DNA of 64,000 bases from Caldithrix sp. (GCA_020722815.1 DYKB01000031.1:1-64000); one strand, 5' to 3'; counted from the stretch's first letter, positions 25,841 to 35,979 are shown. The notes: generated by a model not told the origin, from the letters alone. A program made the numbers and translations.

Positions 25841-28600
25841 ATGATACAGAAACCGTCCGATTTTATTGGGCGCAAAAAGGAATTTGCTCTCTTTGACCAG
25901 CTTATTCATCAAAAAATGAATCTTGCTATTGTCTGTATTGACGGACCTGGTGGCATAGGAAAAACACGGCTCCTCCAGGAGATTCAGTCTTCGTACCAAA
26001 ATACTCATGGTCTTTTCATCTCCAAAATTTTTGATTTTGATGATCCGGCATATCACATATTTAGAAATTTTCGACTGGCGTTTGCCGAACAATTAAATGC
26101 TGTCATTTTTCGTCCATATTTAAACGCGCTCGAAGATTTTCGGAATATGGAACTGGCAAATGTAAGCCCGGACAAATTATTGATCGAAAGTGAAACAATC
26201 GATCAAATTTTCATTAAATGTTTTAATGAAAACCTGGCAAAAAAACAACGGGTTCTCCTGTTTTTTGATACGCTGGAAACCATCCAGGAAGAATATATCT
26301 GGAAAAATTATCTACTGAAACAAATTTCCGCCTTAAAAAATACCACCATCATTCTTGCCGGCAAAAAACTGCATGAAATTCGTGAAGATCTGGAAGCCCT
26401 GGCCGGAAAAGATTCGATCACATTTGTATCATTACCTGGATTTTCTTTAACAGAAGTTAATGAATATTTTGATTGGCGCCGCATCGGAAAAACTGTCGAC
26501 CCGGAAATGCGGGAAAAGATCCACATTTTAGTCGATGGCAAACCGATTCTCCTCGATCTGGCCATTGATTGGCTTAGCCACGACGTTCCACTGCCTGAAA
26601 TTCTGGAAAAACCACTGGATGAAATTAAAAACTACGACGCAATACAATTAAACGCAGTCCGGGAGCAGTTTGAACAATCGCTGGTTATCGAAGTCCTGAG
26701 CTTCATTAAGCCTATTGACCGGGCAATTCTGGACATGGCGTGCATTCATCGATTTTATAATCCTGATATTATGGCCTTTTTATTGGGCGTATCAGCGGTT
26801 CGCGCCAAAGAAATGATGCGGCATTTAAGTAATTTTACTTTTGTGAGAATTCGGCCGCAAAATAATTACACATTACACGATGAAATGCGCCGGATGGTAA
26901 ACAATTATGCCTGGCCCAAATACGATCCTTTTGGCACGCAAAAAAAGAAGACCCATGCCAGATTGACTGACTATTATTACAGTAAATTGAACGATTTGGA
27001 AAATCAATTACAAATATTTTATGATCAACTGTCTGAAATTCGCAACGAAGGTCATAAAGAACAGGAAATACAAATTTCCAATGAAATTGCCACGCGCGAA
27101 CGTGAATATTGGCTTCTCCGGATTGAGTATTTACATCACGCCTTACGCTCTGATCTGAATAAAGCTTTAAAAATTTTTATCGAAAGTGCCGATAAAGCCA
27201 CTAAACAATTCCGTTATGAATATCGGCGTGCCATTTTCGATGAAATCCTGCATTTTGAACAACATTTTAAATTGCAGGATCAATTTGAAATTTACATTCG
27301 CCAGGCAAAATATCTGCTGGATAAGGGTAAATATGAACAGGCTTATCATGCCTTGCAAAATTTATTGGAGAAACATGCTGATGGTAGTTACCGCGAAATT
27401 GATATTTTGATTCAACTCGGGAACGCGACAATTCGAATGGGACGTCCAAATGAAACGTTACAATATTTCCATCGCGCGCTGGAAATATGCCAACAAAAAC
27501 GTTATAAAAACTGGCTGGGAGTGGTATATAATGAGCTTGGCTGGACAAATCGAATGCTGGGTAAGTGGGATGAAGGAATCAAATATTACGATCTGGCGAT
27601 GGAACATAATCAAAAAATGAAAGATACCATGAATCTTGCTGATACACTCAATAATCAGGGATTCATTTATAACTTAAAAGGGGATTATAGCAGTGCCTTG
27701 ATCTATTGTCAGCAGGCACTGGAAATTCGGCAACAATTGAATTTGATCCGGGATATTGGAATGAGTTATAATACGCTGAGTATCATTTATCGAAACCGGG
27801 GTGATTATGAGGAGTCCCTGAACCATTCCAACAAAGCGCTGGCCATATTTCGGGCACAAAATGACATTGAATGGTTAGGAAAAGTCTATCGGGAACGCGG
27901 TGTGACACGTTGGTTAACCAATCAACTGGATCTAGCCCGTGCGGATATTGAAAAGAGTCTTTCAATCTTTGAAAAATATGAATATAATAATGAGCTCCCC
28001 ACAACCTATTTTCGGCTGGCACATGTGTTATGGGAATCAGGGATGCCAAATTCGCAGCAAATACGGCCCAATTCACGGGAACTTTTTGATCAGGCAGAAA
28101 CTCTTTTCAATCGGAGCATCCACCTTGGTATGGATATTGCCGATATTTATATTACATTCAATAGTCTGTCGGCGTTGATTGAGTTACTTTACGATTATTC
28201 GGAAATTGTCGGGCTCAATCGTGTCTCAGAGTTAAGACAGTTGTACAAAAAGTTACAAAAGTTAGATCAGGAGTCTGATTTTCATTATCCGTTATCAATT
28301 GGCAACGCTGATAGAATTATGGGTGCGGTGGAACAAGATGCTCATCACTTCTCACAGGCATTAAATTTCTACAAAAAAGGATTCCCCCTGATTGCGCGTC
28401 ATAGCAATTATCATCGCTATGCCTTTGACCGAAAAGCACTAACTTTTTTAGATAAAAAAATCTCACAGCTTCCATCCGCTATTGCAAAAAAGTGGTGTGA
28501 AGCTTTAATAGATCATTGGAAAAATGAGCATTTAGACTCGCAGTACCCCGAATTTATTAATTACTGCAAGGTATGGCAGATTCGGGCAAGCTGGAGATAA
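25841..28600 (+). CDS. STAND-like NTPase with C-terminal TPR repeats
   Basis: A 919-residue protein built like a STAND signal-transduction ATPase. The N-terminus DFIGRKKEF leads into the Walker A motif DGPGGIGKTRLLQEI (about 35-42) and Walker B VLLFFDTLE (D143), followed by a winged-helix-like region and a basic, helical middle part. From about residue 490 to 780 there are tandem TPR units such as GKWDEGIKYYDLAM, GDYSSALIYCQQALEI and GDYEESLNHSNKALAI. STAND proteins usually sense a ligand through the repeats and oligomerise. Its start follows GAGGAG. The gene is 39 bp from a radical SAM/SPASM gene, an arrangement recalling FxsT/FxsB of the actinobacterial FxSxx peptide system. Confidence 0.88.
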   Translation: MIQKPSDFIGRKKEFALFDQLIHQKMNLAIVCIDGPGGIGKTRLLQEIQSSYQNTHGLFISKIFDFDDPAYHIFRNFRLAFAEQLNAVIFRPYLNALEDFRNMELANVSPDKLLIESETIDQIFIKCFNENLAKKQRVLLFFDTLETIQEEYIWKNYLLKQISALKNTTIILAGKKLHEIREDLEALAGKDSITFVSLPGFSLTEVNEYFDWRRIGKTVDPEMREKIHILVDGKPILLDLAIDWLSHDVPLPEILEKPLDEIKNYDAIQLNAVREQFEQSLVIEVLSFIKPIDRAILDMACIHRFYNPDIMAFLLGVSAVRAKEMMRHLSNFTFVRIRPQNNYTLHDEMRRMVNNYAWPKYDPFGTQKKKTHARLTDYYYSKLNDLENQLQIFYDQLSEIRNEGHKEQEIQISNEIATREREYWLLRIEYLHHALRSDLNKALKIFIESADKATKQFRYEYRRAIFDEILHFEQHFKLQDQFEIYIRQAKYLLDKGKYEQAYHALQNLLEKHADGSYREIDILIQLGNATIRMGRPNETLQYFHRALEICQQKRYKNWLGVVYNELGWTNRMLGKWDEGIKYYDLAMEHNQKMKDTMNLADTLNNQGFIYNLKGDYSSALIYCQQALEIRQQLNLIRDIGMSYNTLSIIYRNRGDYEESLNHSNKALAIFRAQNDIEWLGKVYRERGVTRWLTNQLDLARADIEKSLSIFEKYEYNNELPTTYFRLAHVLWESGMPNSQQIRPNSRELFDQAETLFNRSIHLGMDIADIYITFNSLSALIELLYDYSEIVGLNRVSELRQLYKKLQKLDQESDFHYPLSIGNADRIMGAVEQDAHHFSQALNFYKKGFPLIARHSNYHRYAFDRKALTFLDKKISQLPSAIAKKWCEALIDHWKNEHLDSQYPEFINYCKVWQIRASWR

Positions 28601-28639
28601 TACCAAAATTACAGGAATCTCTAAGTAAAAGGATTTACA

Positions 28640-29779
28640 ATGACGACAATCTGCACAGCATCGAAAGATGATGTTTTCGCAATTAATTCTCTAATGGGCG
28701 CGAGATTTCCAGTCAATAATATCCTCGATAATAAATTCTGGCGTGATTTGGATTTTTATTGTAAATGTGATTGTATCACACCCAGCATTATTCCCCGGGA
28801 TATTCCAGCCCTGCCTGATCCTAAAATCTGTTATCTGGAACTAACCACCCAATGCAACCAACGCTGCGCCGGCTGCACTTTCTGCACTGAAAATTCACCG
28901 ACGGCAACCAATCGAACATTGACGATTCGTGAATGGACCATCATATTAAAAAAATTGGCGCCAGGAGTCCAGCGAATTCAGTTGACAGGGGGTGAACCGA
29001 CACTCTATCCGCACTTCTATGAATTGATTCAAATAATTGAACAAACGAACATTCCATATGTTATTTTTACAAATGGTTGCTGGAATGAGCCTGCCCGGCT
29101 TTTGTCGTTTTTAAAATCCGGTCAAAATTTTCGTGGTTTTTTAATTTCACTCCACGGCACAACCCCGCAAACACATAAAAAATTCACCCGAATCGACGGT
29201 TCCTTTGAGCGAACGATTCAAAATATTCAATTAGCAGTGAAATATGGCTTTTCGGTTTTTACCAGCAGCGTTATATTTCCGGGCAACGTAGCTGAATTAA
29301 ACGAAATCCCAAAATATGCACAAAGTCTCGGTGCCGAATATTCCATTTTTAATCGATATATTGGTCATGCCCCCGCTGAAATTCTGATGGACCCATTGAA
29401 ACTGAAAGAAGCGATACAGGGATTGGAGCAGCTTATCCAGAAAGGATCACCCGTTCGATTTGGAAATTGTATTCCACAATGTTTTATTCCCACCTCATCA
29501 AGCGGTTGTCTGGCTGGTACGGCATTCATGAGTATCGATGCGTATGGCAATGTAAAACCATGCAATCATGCGAATTTAAAATGCGGAAACCTGCTCAATC
29601 AGTCACTGCAGGAAATCTGGAATTCACCCATGATGTCCTTATGGCGCCAGGCATTTTCACCAAATTGTTTGCAATGTGCTCAATTTTCAAATTGTCATGG
29701 TGGTTGTCGGGCAGAGGCATTTCGGCTTGGAAGAATTGAAGATCCATTGGTTCAACCATCTCCATTCATTAAAAATTGA
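28640..29779 (+). CDS. Radical SAM/SPASM protein paired with the STAND ATPase
   Basis: A 379-residue enzyme with the radical SAM motif in LTTQCNQRCAGCTFC (CxxxCxxC), the LTGGEPTLYP SAM-binding segment and a C-terminal SPASM region whose cysteines are in CLAGTAFMS, KPCNHANLKCGNLL and CLQCAQFSNCHGGCRAE. SPASM enzymes often modify peptides (RiPP maturases) or activate proteins. An N-terminal extension of about 70 residues has two close cysteines (FYCKCDC) of unknown role. It follows the STAND gene by 39 bp with an AAAGGA site. No precursor peptide is evident nearby, so the substrate could be in trans or be a host protein. Confidence 0.87.
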   Translation: MTTICTASKDDVFAINSLMGARFPVNNILDNKFWRDLDFYCKCDCITPSIIPRDIPALPDPKICYLELTTQCNQRCAGCTFCTENSPTATNRTLTIREWTIILKKLAPGVQRIQLTGGEPTLYPHFYELIQIIEQTNIPYVIFTNGCWNEPARLLSFLKSGQNFRGFLISLHGTTPQTHKKFTRIDGSFERTIQNIQLAVKYGFSVFTSSVIFPGNVAELNEIPKYAQSLGAEYSIFNRYIGHAPAEILMDPLKLKEAIQGLEQLIQKGSPVRFGNCIPQCFIPTSSSGCLAGTAFMSIDAYGNVKPCNHANLKCGNLLNQSLQEIWNSPMMSLWRQAFSPNCLQCAQFSNCHGGCRAEAFRLGRIEDPLVQPSPFIKN

Positions 29780-30135
29780 TTAAATTCAATCAAGAATATT
29801 CACTTTATTAGAACCTCCTCAGTCACTTCAATGTTATTGAAAACAGACTATCCGAATAATCCTGATTGAGGATGAATTTTTGGACCGGTATGGGACAATT
29901 TCGCCATCAAATTTTCCACTAACGGTTATCTACTCCTGATACCCGAATTCAAGATGTTGATACTTTATAACCGTCTACACGCGGGATCAACGCTGTCATT
30001 CCCGCCTGTTTTTTGGTGTAAATCCATACTCCTTCCAACAACTGGATTTCCGATAAAAGCATTCGGTCATGACTGAACCTATTATTTTTTCACACCGATG
30101 AACGGATAAAATACTTTAAATGTAACATTTTATTC
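29780..30135. other. Intergenic region, no gene seen
   Basis: About 355 bases between convergent genes. I checked it for a small peptide that the radical SAM enzyme might modify and saw no convincing frame with a ribosome site. No strong terminator hairpin is evident. Confidence 0.45.
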
Positions 30136-30654
30136 CTATTGGTTATTAAGATGCTTTTCGATAGCTTCCTGAAATTCACTAAATGACTTTTTACCATTTA
30201 AAAAAGCCAACTGAACTCCATTCGGATTGTAGATAAAAGAGGCGGGTAAAGCACCACTCCAGGATTCATTAAGTCGGTTAATAAAATCCTGTTCGCTTTT
30301 AAATTTTTGAACATAAATTTTAAAATTGAGATCAAATTCTTTTAAAAACGGTAAAATTTTCAACTCAATTTCATCCGGATAATCTGCACTGAGTCCAATA
30401 AATTCAATTTGTTTTGATTGATAAATATTTGCCAGTTTAATCAAATCCGGAAATTCTTCCCGACAGGGAATGCACCAGGTTGCCCAGACATTGATAAATA
30501 AAAATTTTCCATTTCGATCCAAAATTAACTTCTGGAAACCAGCTTCATCCAGAATATCAACACTGAAGCTGGTTTCCTTCATGTCCGGAGTTTGGGATTT
30601 TTCACCACATGACAAAAAAATCACAAAAATTGATATGATAAAAAAATATTTCAC
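30136..30654 (-). CDS. TlpA-like thioredoxin lipoprotein
   Basis: A 172-residue periplasm-facing redoxin. The signal ends in a lipobox, FVIFLSCGEKS. The thioredoxin motif is VWATWCIPCREEF (WCxxC), followed by ANIYQSKQIEFIGLSAD and a proline loop GALPASFIYNP. It should reduce or shuffle protein disulfides. The GTG start overlaps the TGA of the upstream redoxin gene (GTGA), so the two are probably translated together and may form a redox relay. Confidence 0.9.
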   Translation of the reverse strand: MKYFFIISIFVIFLSCGEKSQTPDMKETSFSVDILDEAGFQKLILDRNGKFLFINVWATWCIPCREEFPDLIKLANIYQSKQIEFIGLSADYPDEIELKILPFLKEFDLNFKIYVQKFKSEQDFINRLNESWSGALPASFIYNPNGVQLAFLNGKKSFSEFQEAIEKHLNNQ

Positions 30655-31238
30655 TTTTGTGCTCGCTTTATGGTACAGCCAAAAGCCTTGGTTTCCGTTA
30701 CGCTCACTTTTTTACCAGTGAGTACCTCATCCAGCGCTTTTCGTAAGTCCTGACTTTTGACTTCTTCTTCACGACGGGAATCATCAATCCGGCCATGATA
30801 TAATATTTCAAACTTTGAATTCAATACATAGATTTCCGGTGTAACCGTTGCCTTAAACTTATCGGCTATAACATTATCAGGATCTTTTAATACGGCAAAT
30901 TTAAATTTATTCTCCTCGGCATGTTTTTTAATTTCTTCGACATTTTCCAGGACATTGGAATTAATGCCGAGAAAAGTTACGCCTTTGGATTCATAATCAG
31001 CAAAAATCTTGTTCATTCGTTCATTATAAGCATTTGAAACAGGGCACCTGGTGGCGATAAACATCACCACGATAGCCTTTGAATTTTGATAATCTTGTAA
31101 TGTATGTTTTTTTCCATTATAATCACTTAAGGTAAAATTCTCCATAATTTTTTCACTGGAAAGTAACCGATTCAAACCACCTGTAAACAAAAAAGTGAAT
31201 GAAAAGATAAAAACTGAAGTCATGATATTCCTAAACAT
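30651..31238 (-). CDS. Exported redoxin (AhpC/TSA-type thioredoxin fold)
   Basis: A 195-residue protein with an N-terminal hydrophobic signal (IMTSVFIFSFTFLFTGG), then a thioredoxin-like domain: FTLSDYNGKKHTLQDYQ, VVMFIATRCPVSNAYNERM and TPEIYVLNSKFEILYHGRIDD. The single cysteine of RCPVSN is in the peroxiredoxin-like position, without the second Cys of a CxxC site. Similar redoxins are often paired with copper or c-type cytochrome proteins, but none is here. It precedes and overlaps the TlpA-like gene. Confidence 0.87.
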   Translation of the reverse strand: MFRNIMTSVFIFSFTFLFTGGLNRLLSSEKIMENFTLSDYNGKKHTLQDYQNSKAIVVMFIATRCPVSNAYNERMNKIFADYESKGVTFLGINSNVLENVEEIKKHAEENKFKFAVLKDPDNVIADKFKATVTPEIYVLNSKFEILYHGRIDDSRREEEVKSQDLRKALDEVLTGKKVSVTETKAFGCTIKRAQK

Positions 31239-31340
31239 CTGATTCTCCTTATATAAAAAATAATTTTGTCAGTTAAATTATTAATTGTTAAGATAAATTT
31301 GTCCATAAAATTATTCAAAAAATAAAAAAAATTTGAACGT

Positions 31341-31832
31341 TTATTTGTCTTTATTTTTAAGTACTTCAACCCGGACTTCGATAATTCCGGCGCGAATGGC
31401 ATCCAGTTCAGCCGCGGCCTTATAAGAGAGGTCAATAATCCGATTTTTCGTAAAGGGCCCCCGATCATTGATACGAACTTTTACACTCTTGTCATTTGCC
31501 AGATTCGTCACGCGACACCAGGTGCCAAAAGGGAGTTTTTTATGCGCCGCCGTTAACTTATTACGATCGTACAACTCACCACTGGCCGTGGATTTCCCAT
31601 GTAACTGGTCGGAGTAATAGGATGCTCTTCCCGTTTCAGTTGAAGTGACGATTTCAGTAGACCGGGAAGGTGCCGGCTTTGAGGGTGTATTCTCAACTCG
31701 TCGGCCGGACAGAATTTGGGGAGTATCTTCACTGTCGAAGTTATTTTCCTGATTACTGCCGTTTGGTGCACAGGCGGCGAGTACAATGGCTAAAAGAAGC
31801 ACCAAAAAATAATAAATTTTTATCTTCATCAT
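31341..31832 (-). CDS. rlpA: RlpA-family septal ring lytic transglycosylase-like lipoprotein
   Basis: A 163-residue outer-membrane-type lipoprotein: signal YFLVLLLAIVLAACAPNG with the lipobox cysteine, a Pro/Thr/Ser-rich linker, then a double-psi beta-barrel domain, GRASYYSDQLHGKSTASGE, AAHKKLPFGTWCRVTNL, RINDRGPFTKNRIIDLSYKAA. The DRGPF motif with its catalytic Asp is intact, so it may cleave denuded glycan strands. There is no C-terminal SPOR domain, unlike E. coli RlpA. It stands alone, about 100 bp upstream of the redoxin pair. Confidence 0.9.
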   Translation of the reverse strand: MMKIKIYYFLVLLLAIVLAACAPNGSNQENNFDSEDTPQILSGRRVENTPSKPAPSRSTEIVTSTETGRASYYSDQLHGKSTASGELYDRNKLTAAHKKLPFGTWCRVTNLANDKSVKVRINDRGPFTKNRIIDLSYKAAAELDAIRAGIIEVRVEVLKNKDK

Positions 31833-32269
31833 TTATTCCCTCTATTTTGCTGGTTGAAAAACTTTTAAAAAAGGAGGTTATTTTCAATTTTTTAAGATCG
31901 CAACATCCTGTTTATTTGATTCTTACATATTTAGATGCATCATTACGGGTTTCGTTGCTTCTGAATCGTAATTGATACAATGAATTTATGCGATAATATG
32001 ATATAAAATCACTAAAATCGAAATTTCAGCGATGCTGTTCCATTATACAACGTAGCATCCGGGATCGTTCATTCAAAAATGAATTTTGCCGGGGACAAAA
32101 AAAATCCTGCACAAAAAAACAGCTCGTGATCTCCTGTCACTTATTATCCAGAATCCTGGGATCGCTATTCTTTATGCAGGATTTAGTTACGTTTGGGCTG
32201 GTAATTTATAACCTTATTATTTTTGTATTAAATACGTCAAGTTTAAATAAATCAATTAGTTAGAAATTA
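31833..32269. other. Intergenic region with a widely spaced inverted repeat
   Basis: No gene is evident in about 435 AT-rich bases. AAATCCTGCA (about 32100) and TGCAGGATTT (about 32175) are exact inverses separated by about 65 bases. They may form a long stem-loop after the gene at 32270, which is transcribed in this direction. Confidence 0.4.
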
Positions 32270-33493
32270 CTAATGACAATCAGGATTATAAGTCAAAAAA
32301 TACCGTGTTCCATTTAAAAGAAGCTTATTATCCGGATTTGTTATCGTAAATTCTTTAATCCGACCATCGCTAAATTCCAGACGCAAGGTTGGTTGACCGG
32401 CAACTGTCACCACTTTCCATTGTCCCTGACCGCCTCCATTCCCGACACTGCTTCCGGAAGCACCGGGAACATCCACCGATACCGTACTGTTTCCCTGATA
32501 ATTAAAATTTCCATTTTGACAGAGTGAATAAACCGTCTGCATATTATAACCGCCACGACTATTACTGGAATAGCTCTCCATAAATGTCAGGCGGGTCCCT
32601 TTTAATTTTTCCTGCCATTGCTTCGTTTCTGGCGATGTTTTAGGGACAGAAAATTTCACACTTTGAGCAATTTTCCCGGCATAGTTAGCATAATCCGATG
32701 AATAACTGGCGCTTTCAACCGCCACTAAAATCGTAACCCCATCGCCATAAGGTGAAAGTAAGGTAACAATTTTTGCCCGAGCTTGATTCCATTGAATCGT
32801 TCCGGCAAATTCGGCACTAATACCCTGGTTTGAAAAAACTTCAATCGGGCCATTTAAGACAAATTGCGTCCCATTCTCAGCATCCGACCAACCCTCTTTT
32901 AGCGCCATCCGGATTGCATCCAACGAACGGTACTGATGAGTGGCGACCAAAATAAATCCTTTTTGCGTTGCCGACGTTAACAAAAATCCGCCTGGCACCT
33001 TCTGTGCTGTCCAGCCGGCTGGCGGCACAAATTTAAATCCCAGAAGTTCATCCCCAATCTCATCTCCTTGCCTGTAAAACGGTGTCGAACTGTTTACATT
33101 TTGATTCGCAGCAGCCTTAGTAACGTTCGATTGAGGGGAAACACCAACATCACCCATGTTGTCATTTTGGTGCTGGAGCGTTAAATTCACACCATCTATA
33201 AATAATGACAACATTTGACCCTCAATTTTCCCACGTAAAGGAAAATTTTTCCCCTGAAACTGATAAAATCCCTCGAAACTATGGCCGAAATTCCGTTCAA
33301 CAACAACCCGATAGCTTTGTCCATTCAGCATAATGTGACTATCCGACCCATCTTTATCTCCCTTTATCGTTAACGACAATAGTCCATTTGTAAAATTGCC
33401 AGGCACTGAATCATCTGCTTTTAAATTGGTATTAAAATTTAAAAACCAGATTCCGATAATCATTAATTTGAATAAGGATTTTAATCGCATCAA
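32270..33493 (-). CDS. Secreted protein of unknown function
   Basis: I do not recognise this 407-residue protein as a named family. It has a signal peptide (LFKLMIIGIWFLNFNTNLKA), an N-terminal beta-rich domain (NGLLSLTIKGDKDGS, VVVERNFGHSFEGFYQF), a linker of Asn, Gln, Val and Ser, and a middle domain (FKFVPPAGWTAQKVPGGFLL) with PsbP/DUF1795-like character. The C-terminal part resembles lipocalin-like or META-type stress domains (GQWKVVTVAGQPTLRLEF, then LLLNGTRYFLTY). Only two cysteines are present. It stands alone and ends in TAG followed directly by TAA. The start could be either of two adjacent ATG codons. Confidence 0.75.
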   Translation of the reverse strand: MMRLKSLFKLMIIGIWFLNFNTNLKADDSVPGNFTNGLLSLTIKGDKDGSDSHIMLNGQSYRVVVERNFGHSFEGFYQFQGKNFPLRGKIEGQMLSLFIDGVNLTLQHQNDNMGDVGVSPQSNVTKAAANQNVNSSTPFYRQGDEIGDELLGFKFVPPAGWTAQKVPGGFLLTSATQKGFILVATHQYRSLDAIRMALKEGWSDAENGTQFVLNGPIEVFSNQGISAEFAGTIQWNQARAKIVTLLSPYGDGVTILVAVESASYSSDYANYAGKIAQSVKFSVPKTSPETKQWQEKLKGTRLTFMESYSSNSRGGYNMQTVYSLCQNGNFNYQGNSTVSVDVPGASGSSVGNGGGQGQWKVVTVAGQPTLRLEFSDGRIKEFTITNPDNKLLLNGTRYFLTYNPDCH

Positions 33494-33846
33494 TCGTCAT
33501 TATATTTTAACTGCTAAAAAATATTTAATTTGTTTACTTTTAATCCATACAATTAAAAGATAACAGAATTTTTCAAAAATTTTAAATTCAAAAAATGTAC
33601 CACAATCACGTTCGCTTGAAAATAGTACTATTATTTCTTATTTTCCAATATATTATAACACTGTCATTTTAATTGATAAGTATAAAACAGTCTCAATTAA
33701 CCCAAATTAATAAGACAAATTAAAGAACAAATGAGACATATTAAATGAGACAGGCCTGGTTGGAAGGGATCTCTTCAAATAAAGCTGAAGATTCTGGTAA
33801 CTGGAAATGATGAATGAAGGGATTATTTAACAACAAAAACCTGGAT
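33494..33846. other. Intergenic region, no gene seen
   Basis: About 350 very AT-rich bases. No coding frame, terminator or repeat is convincing. Confidence 0.45.
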
Positions 33847-35772
33847 TTATTTCAAAATTATTTTTCCCTGATCATTTCGGGTAACTTCATGTAAAAAATT
33901 CAGCCATTTTGGATAATCGCGAGCTAAAATTTCCAATTGCTTTGTTTTAAATTGCCGAAAAATTTGAAGACTCGAATCCTGCGCGACAAATCTCAATTCG
34001 TATTCGCCCCACTCAGTCGCTTTCTGGTTCGATCGGGGTATTTGTCGAAATTTCATGGCGGGTGGAATTTTCAGGTTGATAAAATCAATATCTTGTTGTA
34101 AATAATTTAAATGAACTGGATGTTCCCGTTCGACCATGGGAAAGAGAACATCATACCGGCGTGATTGCATTACTGTCCCGTTGAAAATGAGTCCATCATC
34201 TATTCGATCCGCAAAATTCGCCGCAGAAAATGAGATAAACACCTTTAAGGGCTTTTCAATTGTGTCACCATTTTCAATCCAGACACTATCTAATTTGCTT
34301 CCCGGGCAAAAATCGGCGATTTCCCCGGCAAACCATTCTTTCTGTAGTTTGGGATGCGTTAAAGATCGGAGAATTCTTCGTTGGTTTTTCTCCGCCGCAC
34401 CGGTAAACGACCATTCGGTTCGACCTTCCAGTCTACCCGTTTCATTTAACTGCAAACGCCAATTTCGATTGGTTTGGTTTTTAAGCGATGATTGGGCCGG
34501 CGTTTTGACAAATTTTGCTTTGCCACTATCCTGTACCCCCAACACCAGCCGTTCCTGATCATACCAGGGCAATTCACCAAAGGCACAATCCTTATCGGTT
34601 GCGTCCATCCAATAAAATTCTTTCTCGGAAAGCCGGGCGCAGGCGATCAGATGATTAAATTGGGTTTGAGATACAACCAGGGTATCGACAGCACCATTTT
34701 GACGCGTGGAAATCAGGACGGGCCAGGCCGGAATACCCACCGACCGGGCCATAGCGACAATTAACGTGCTCATGTCCTTGCAGTCTCCATAGCGATTTGT
34801 CAAAACTTCACTGGCATAATGCGGCTGATAATTACCAATTCCGATGGAAATTGCAACATACCGAATCTTTTCGCGAACGAAATTGTAAATTCGGCTCAAT
34901 TTTTCTTTGGTATCAGTTGCATCTTGAATCAACATGCGAGTAAAATCTTTAAGTGCCTGATTCGGCTTCATTCGATCTTCGGCCAGTTGATGATACCATT
35001 TTCCAATGTCCTGCCAATTCTTTAAAAAAACCTGTGAAAACTCGATACGTTTGATGCGCTGACTCAACGGCGGCATACCGGGTTCGATGACATATTCGGT
35101 TACATTTCGGGCTTCCCAGGTATATTGTTTTCCATTAGATTGAGAAGTTTTTATCGGTTCAATGTTAATCAGATAAGATTGAGTGGCAACATCCCAGCCG
35201 GTTGGAACGCTCAGAGAAAAACGCGAAATAAGCGTCGGAACTTCATTTTGAAATTGCCAGGCGTTGGCATAAGTTTGACCTTTAATAATTTCTGCGTACT
35301 GATATTCCAGAATCGACCCCACTTCCACCGCAGGAAATGTGAAACTTTTCGCCCGGACGTCAGAATAGAGAATATATTCCGGATAAAGATTAATATCAAA
35401 AATATTCTCTCTGGCTAATACTGATATTTTCCCTTCTGGCGAAATTGTACGCGCTTGAATTTTCGTAATAAGTGTGTGGGTTGCATACGGAATTATCACA
35501 TTCGCAAATTTATTCCCACTGGTCGTCAAAATCTTGATGATGACATGTTTTTTAAATGTCGTATATCCACTTCCTTTGGCACCAGTTACTTCCATCTGTC
35601 CTTCATCCAGCAGAAATACTGCCGGCGCATGGGGGAACTCTTTCTGGGCAGGCAGGTCGGCCAATTTGAAGTCATCCCATATCACCTGTGTTTTCCAGAT
35701 TTTATTTCCACCGGCACAAGCGATAATAAAAATCCAATATAAAATTATCGGGAGGATAAAATAGCGTTTCAT
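33847..35772 (-). CDS. DUF3857/transglutaminase-like lipoprotein
   Basis: A 641-residue exported protein: signal LPIILYWIFIIACAGG with a lipobox cysteine, a DUF3857 domain (YTTFKKHVIIKILTTSGN, ARTISPEGKISVLARENIFD, FTFPAVEVGSILEYQY) and a transglutaminase-like domain near residues 280-400. The catalytic triad can be read: Cys in TNRYGDCKDMSTL, His in QTQFNHLIAC and Asp in FYWMDATDKD. Such proteins are frequent in Bacteroidota and relatives, and their substrates are unknown. It is not close to another gene (over 200 bp downstream, about 75 bp after a hairpin upstream). Confidence 0.88.
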   Translation of the reverse strand: MKRYFILPIILYWIFIIACAGGNKIWKTQVIWDDFKLADLPAQKEFPHAPAVFLLDEGQMEVTGAKGSGYTTFKKHVIIKILTTSGNKFANVIIPYATHTLITKIQARTISPEGKISVLARENIFDINLYPEYILYSDVRAKSFTFPAVEVGSILEYQYAEIIKGQTYANAWQFQNEVPTLISRFSLSVPTGWDVATQSYLINIEPIKTSQSNGKQYTWEARNVTEYVIEPGMPPLSQRIKRIEFSQVFLKNWQDIGKWYHQLAEDRMKPNQALKDFTRMLIQDATDTKEKLSRIYNFVREKIRYVAISIGIGNYQPHYASEVLTNRYGDCKDMSTLIVAMARSVGIPAWPVLISTRQNGAVDTLVVSQTQFNHLIACARLSEKEFYWMDATDKDCAFGELPWYDQERLVLGVQDSGKAKFVKTPAQSSLKNQTNRNWRLQLNETGRLEGRTEWSFTGAAEKNQRRILRSLTHPKLQKEWFAGEIADFCPGSKLDSVWIENGDTIEKPLKVFISFSAANFADRIDDGLIFNGTVMQSRRYDVLFPMVEREHPVHLNYLQQDIDFINLKIPPAMKFRQIPRSNQKATEWGEYELRFVAQDSSLQIFRQFKTKQLEILARDYPKWLNFLHEVTRNDQGKIILK

Positions 35773-35919
35773 ATTTTGCTCCAGCTTGACTTTTTAATGA
35801 GTCCCAAAAAATTCTAACTAAAAAGTAACAAAAATGCAAGCAAAATTTTGACATGAATGTCTTTCTATCATGATGAAACAAAACTTTATGCCGTGTTATG
35901 AAAGTATTCTGTTAACAAA

Positions 35920-35957
35920 GAGGACGGAGAGAACGGAGAGAATTTCTCTCCGTCCTC
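35920..35957 (-). terminator. Hairpin terminator of the ABC exporter operon
   Basis: GAGGACGGAGAGA and its exact inverse TCTCTCCGTCCTC form a 13-bp stem with a 12-base loop. On the minus strand it is followed by TTTGTT, 23 bases after the permease stop. Confidence 0.7.
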
Positions 35958-35979
35958 TTAAAACTCTATGTCCAAAAAA

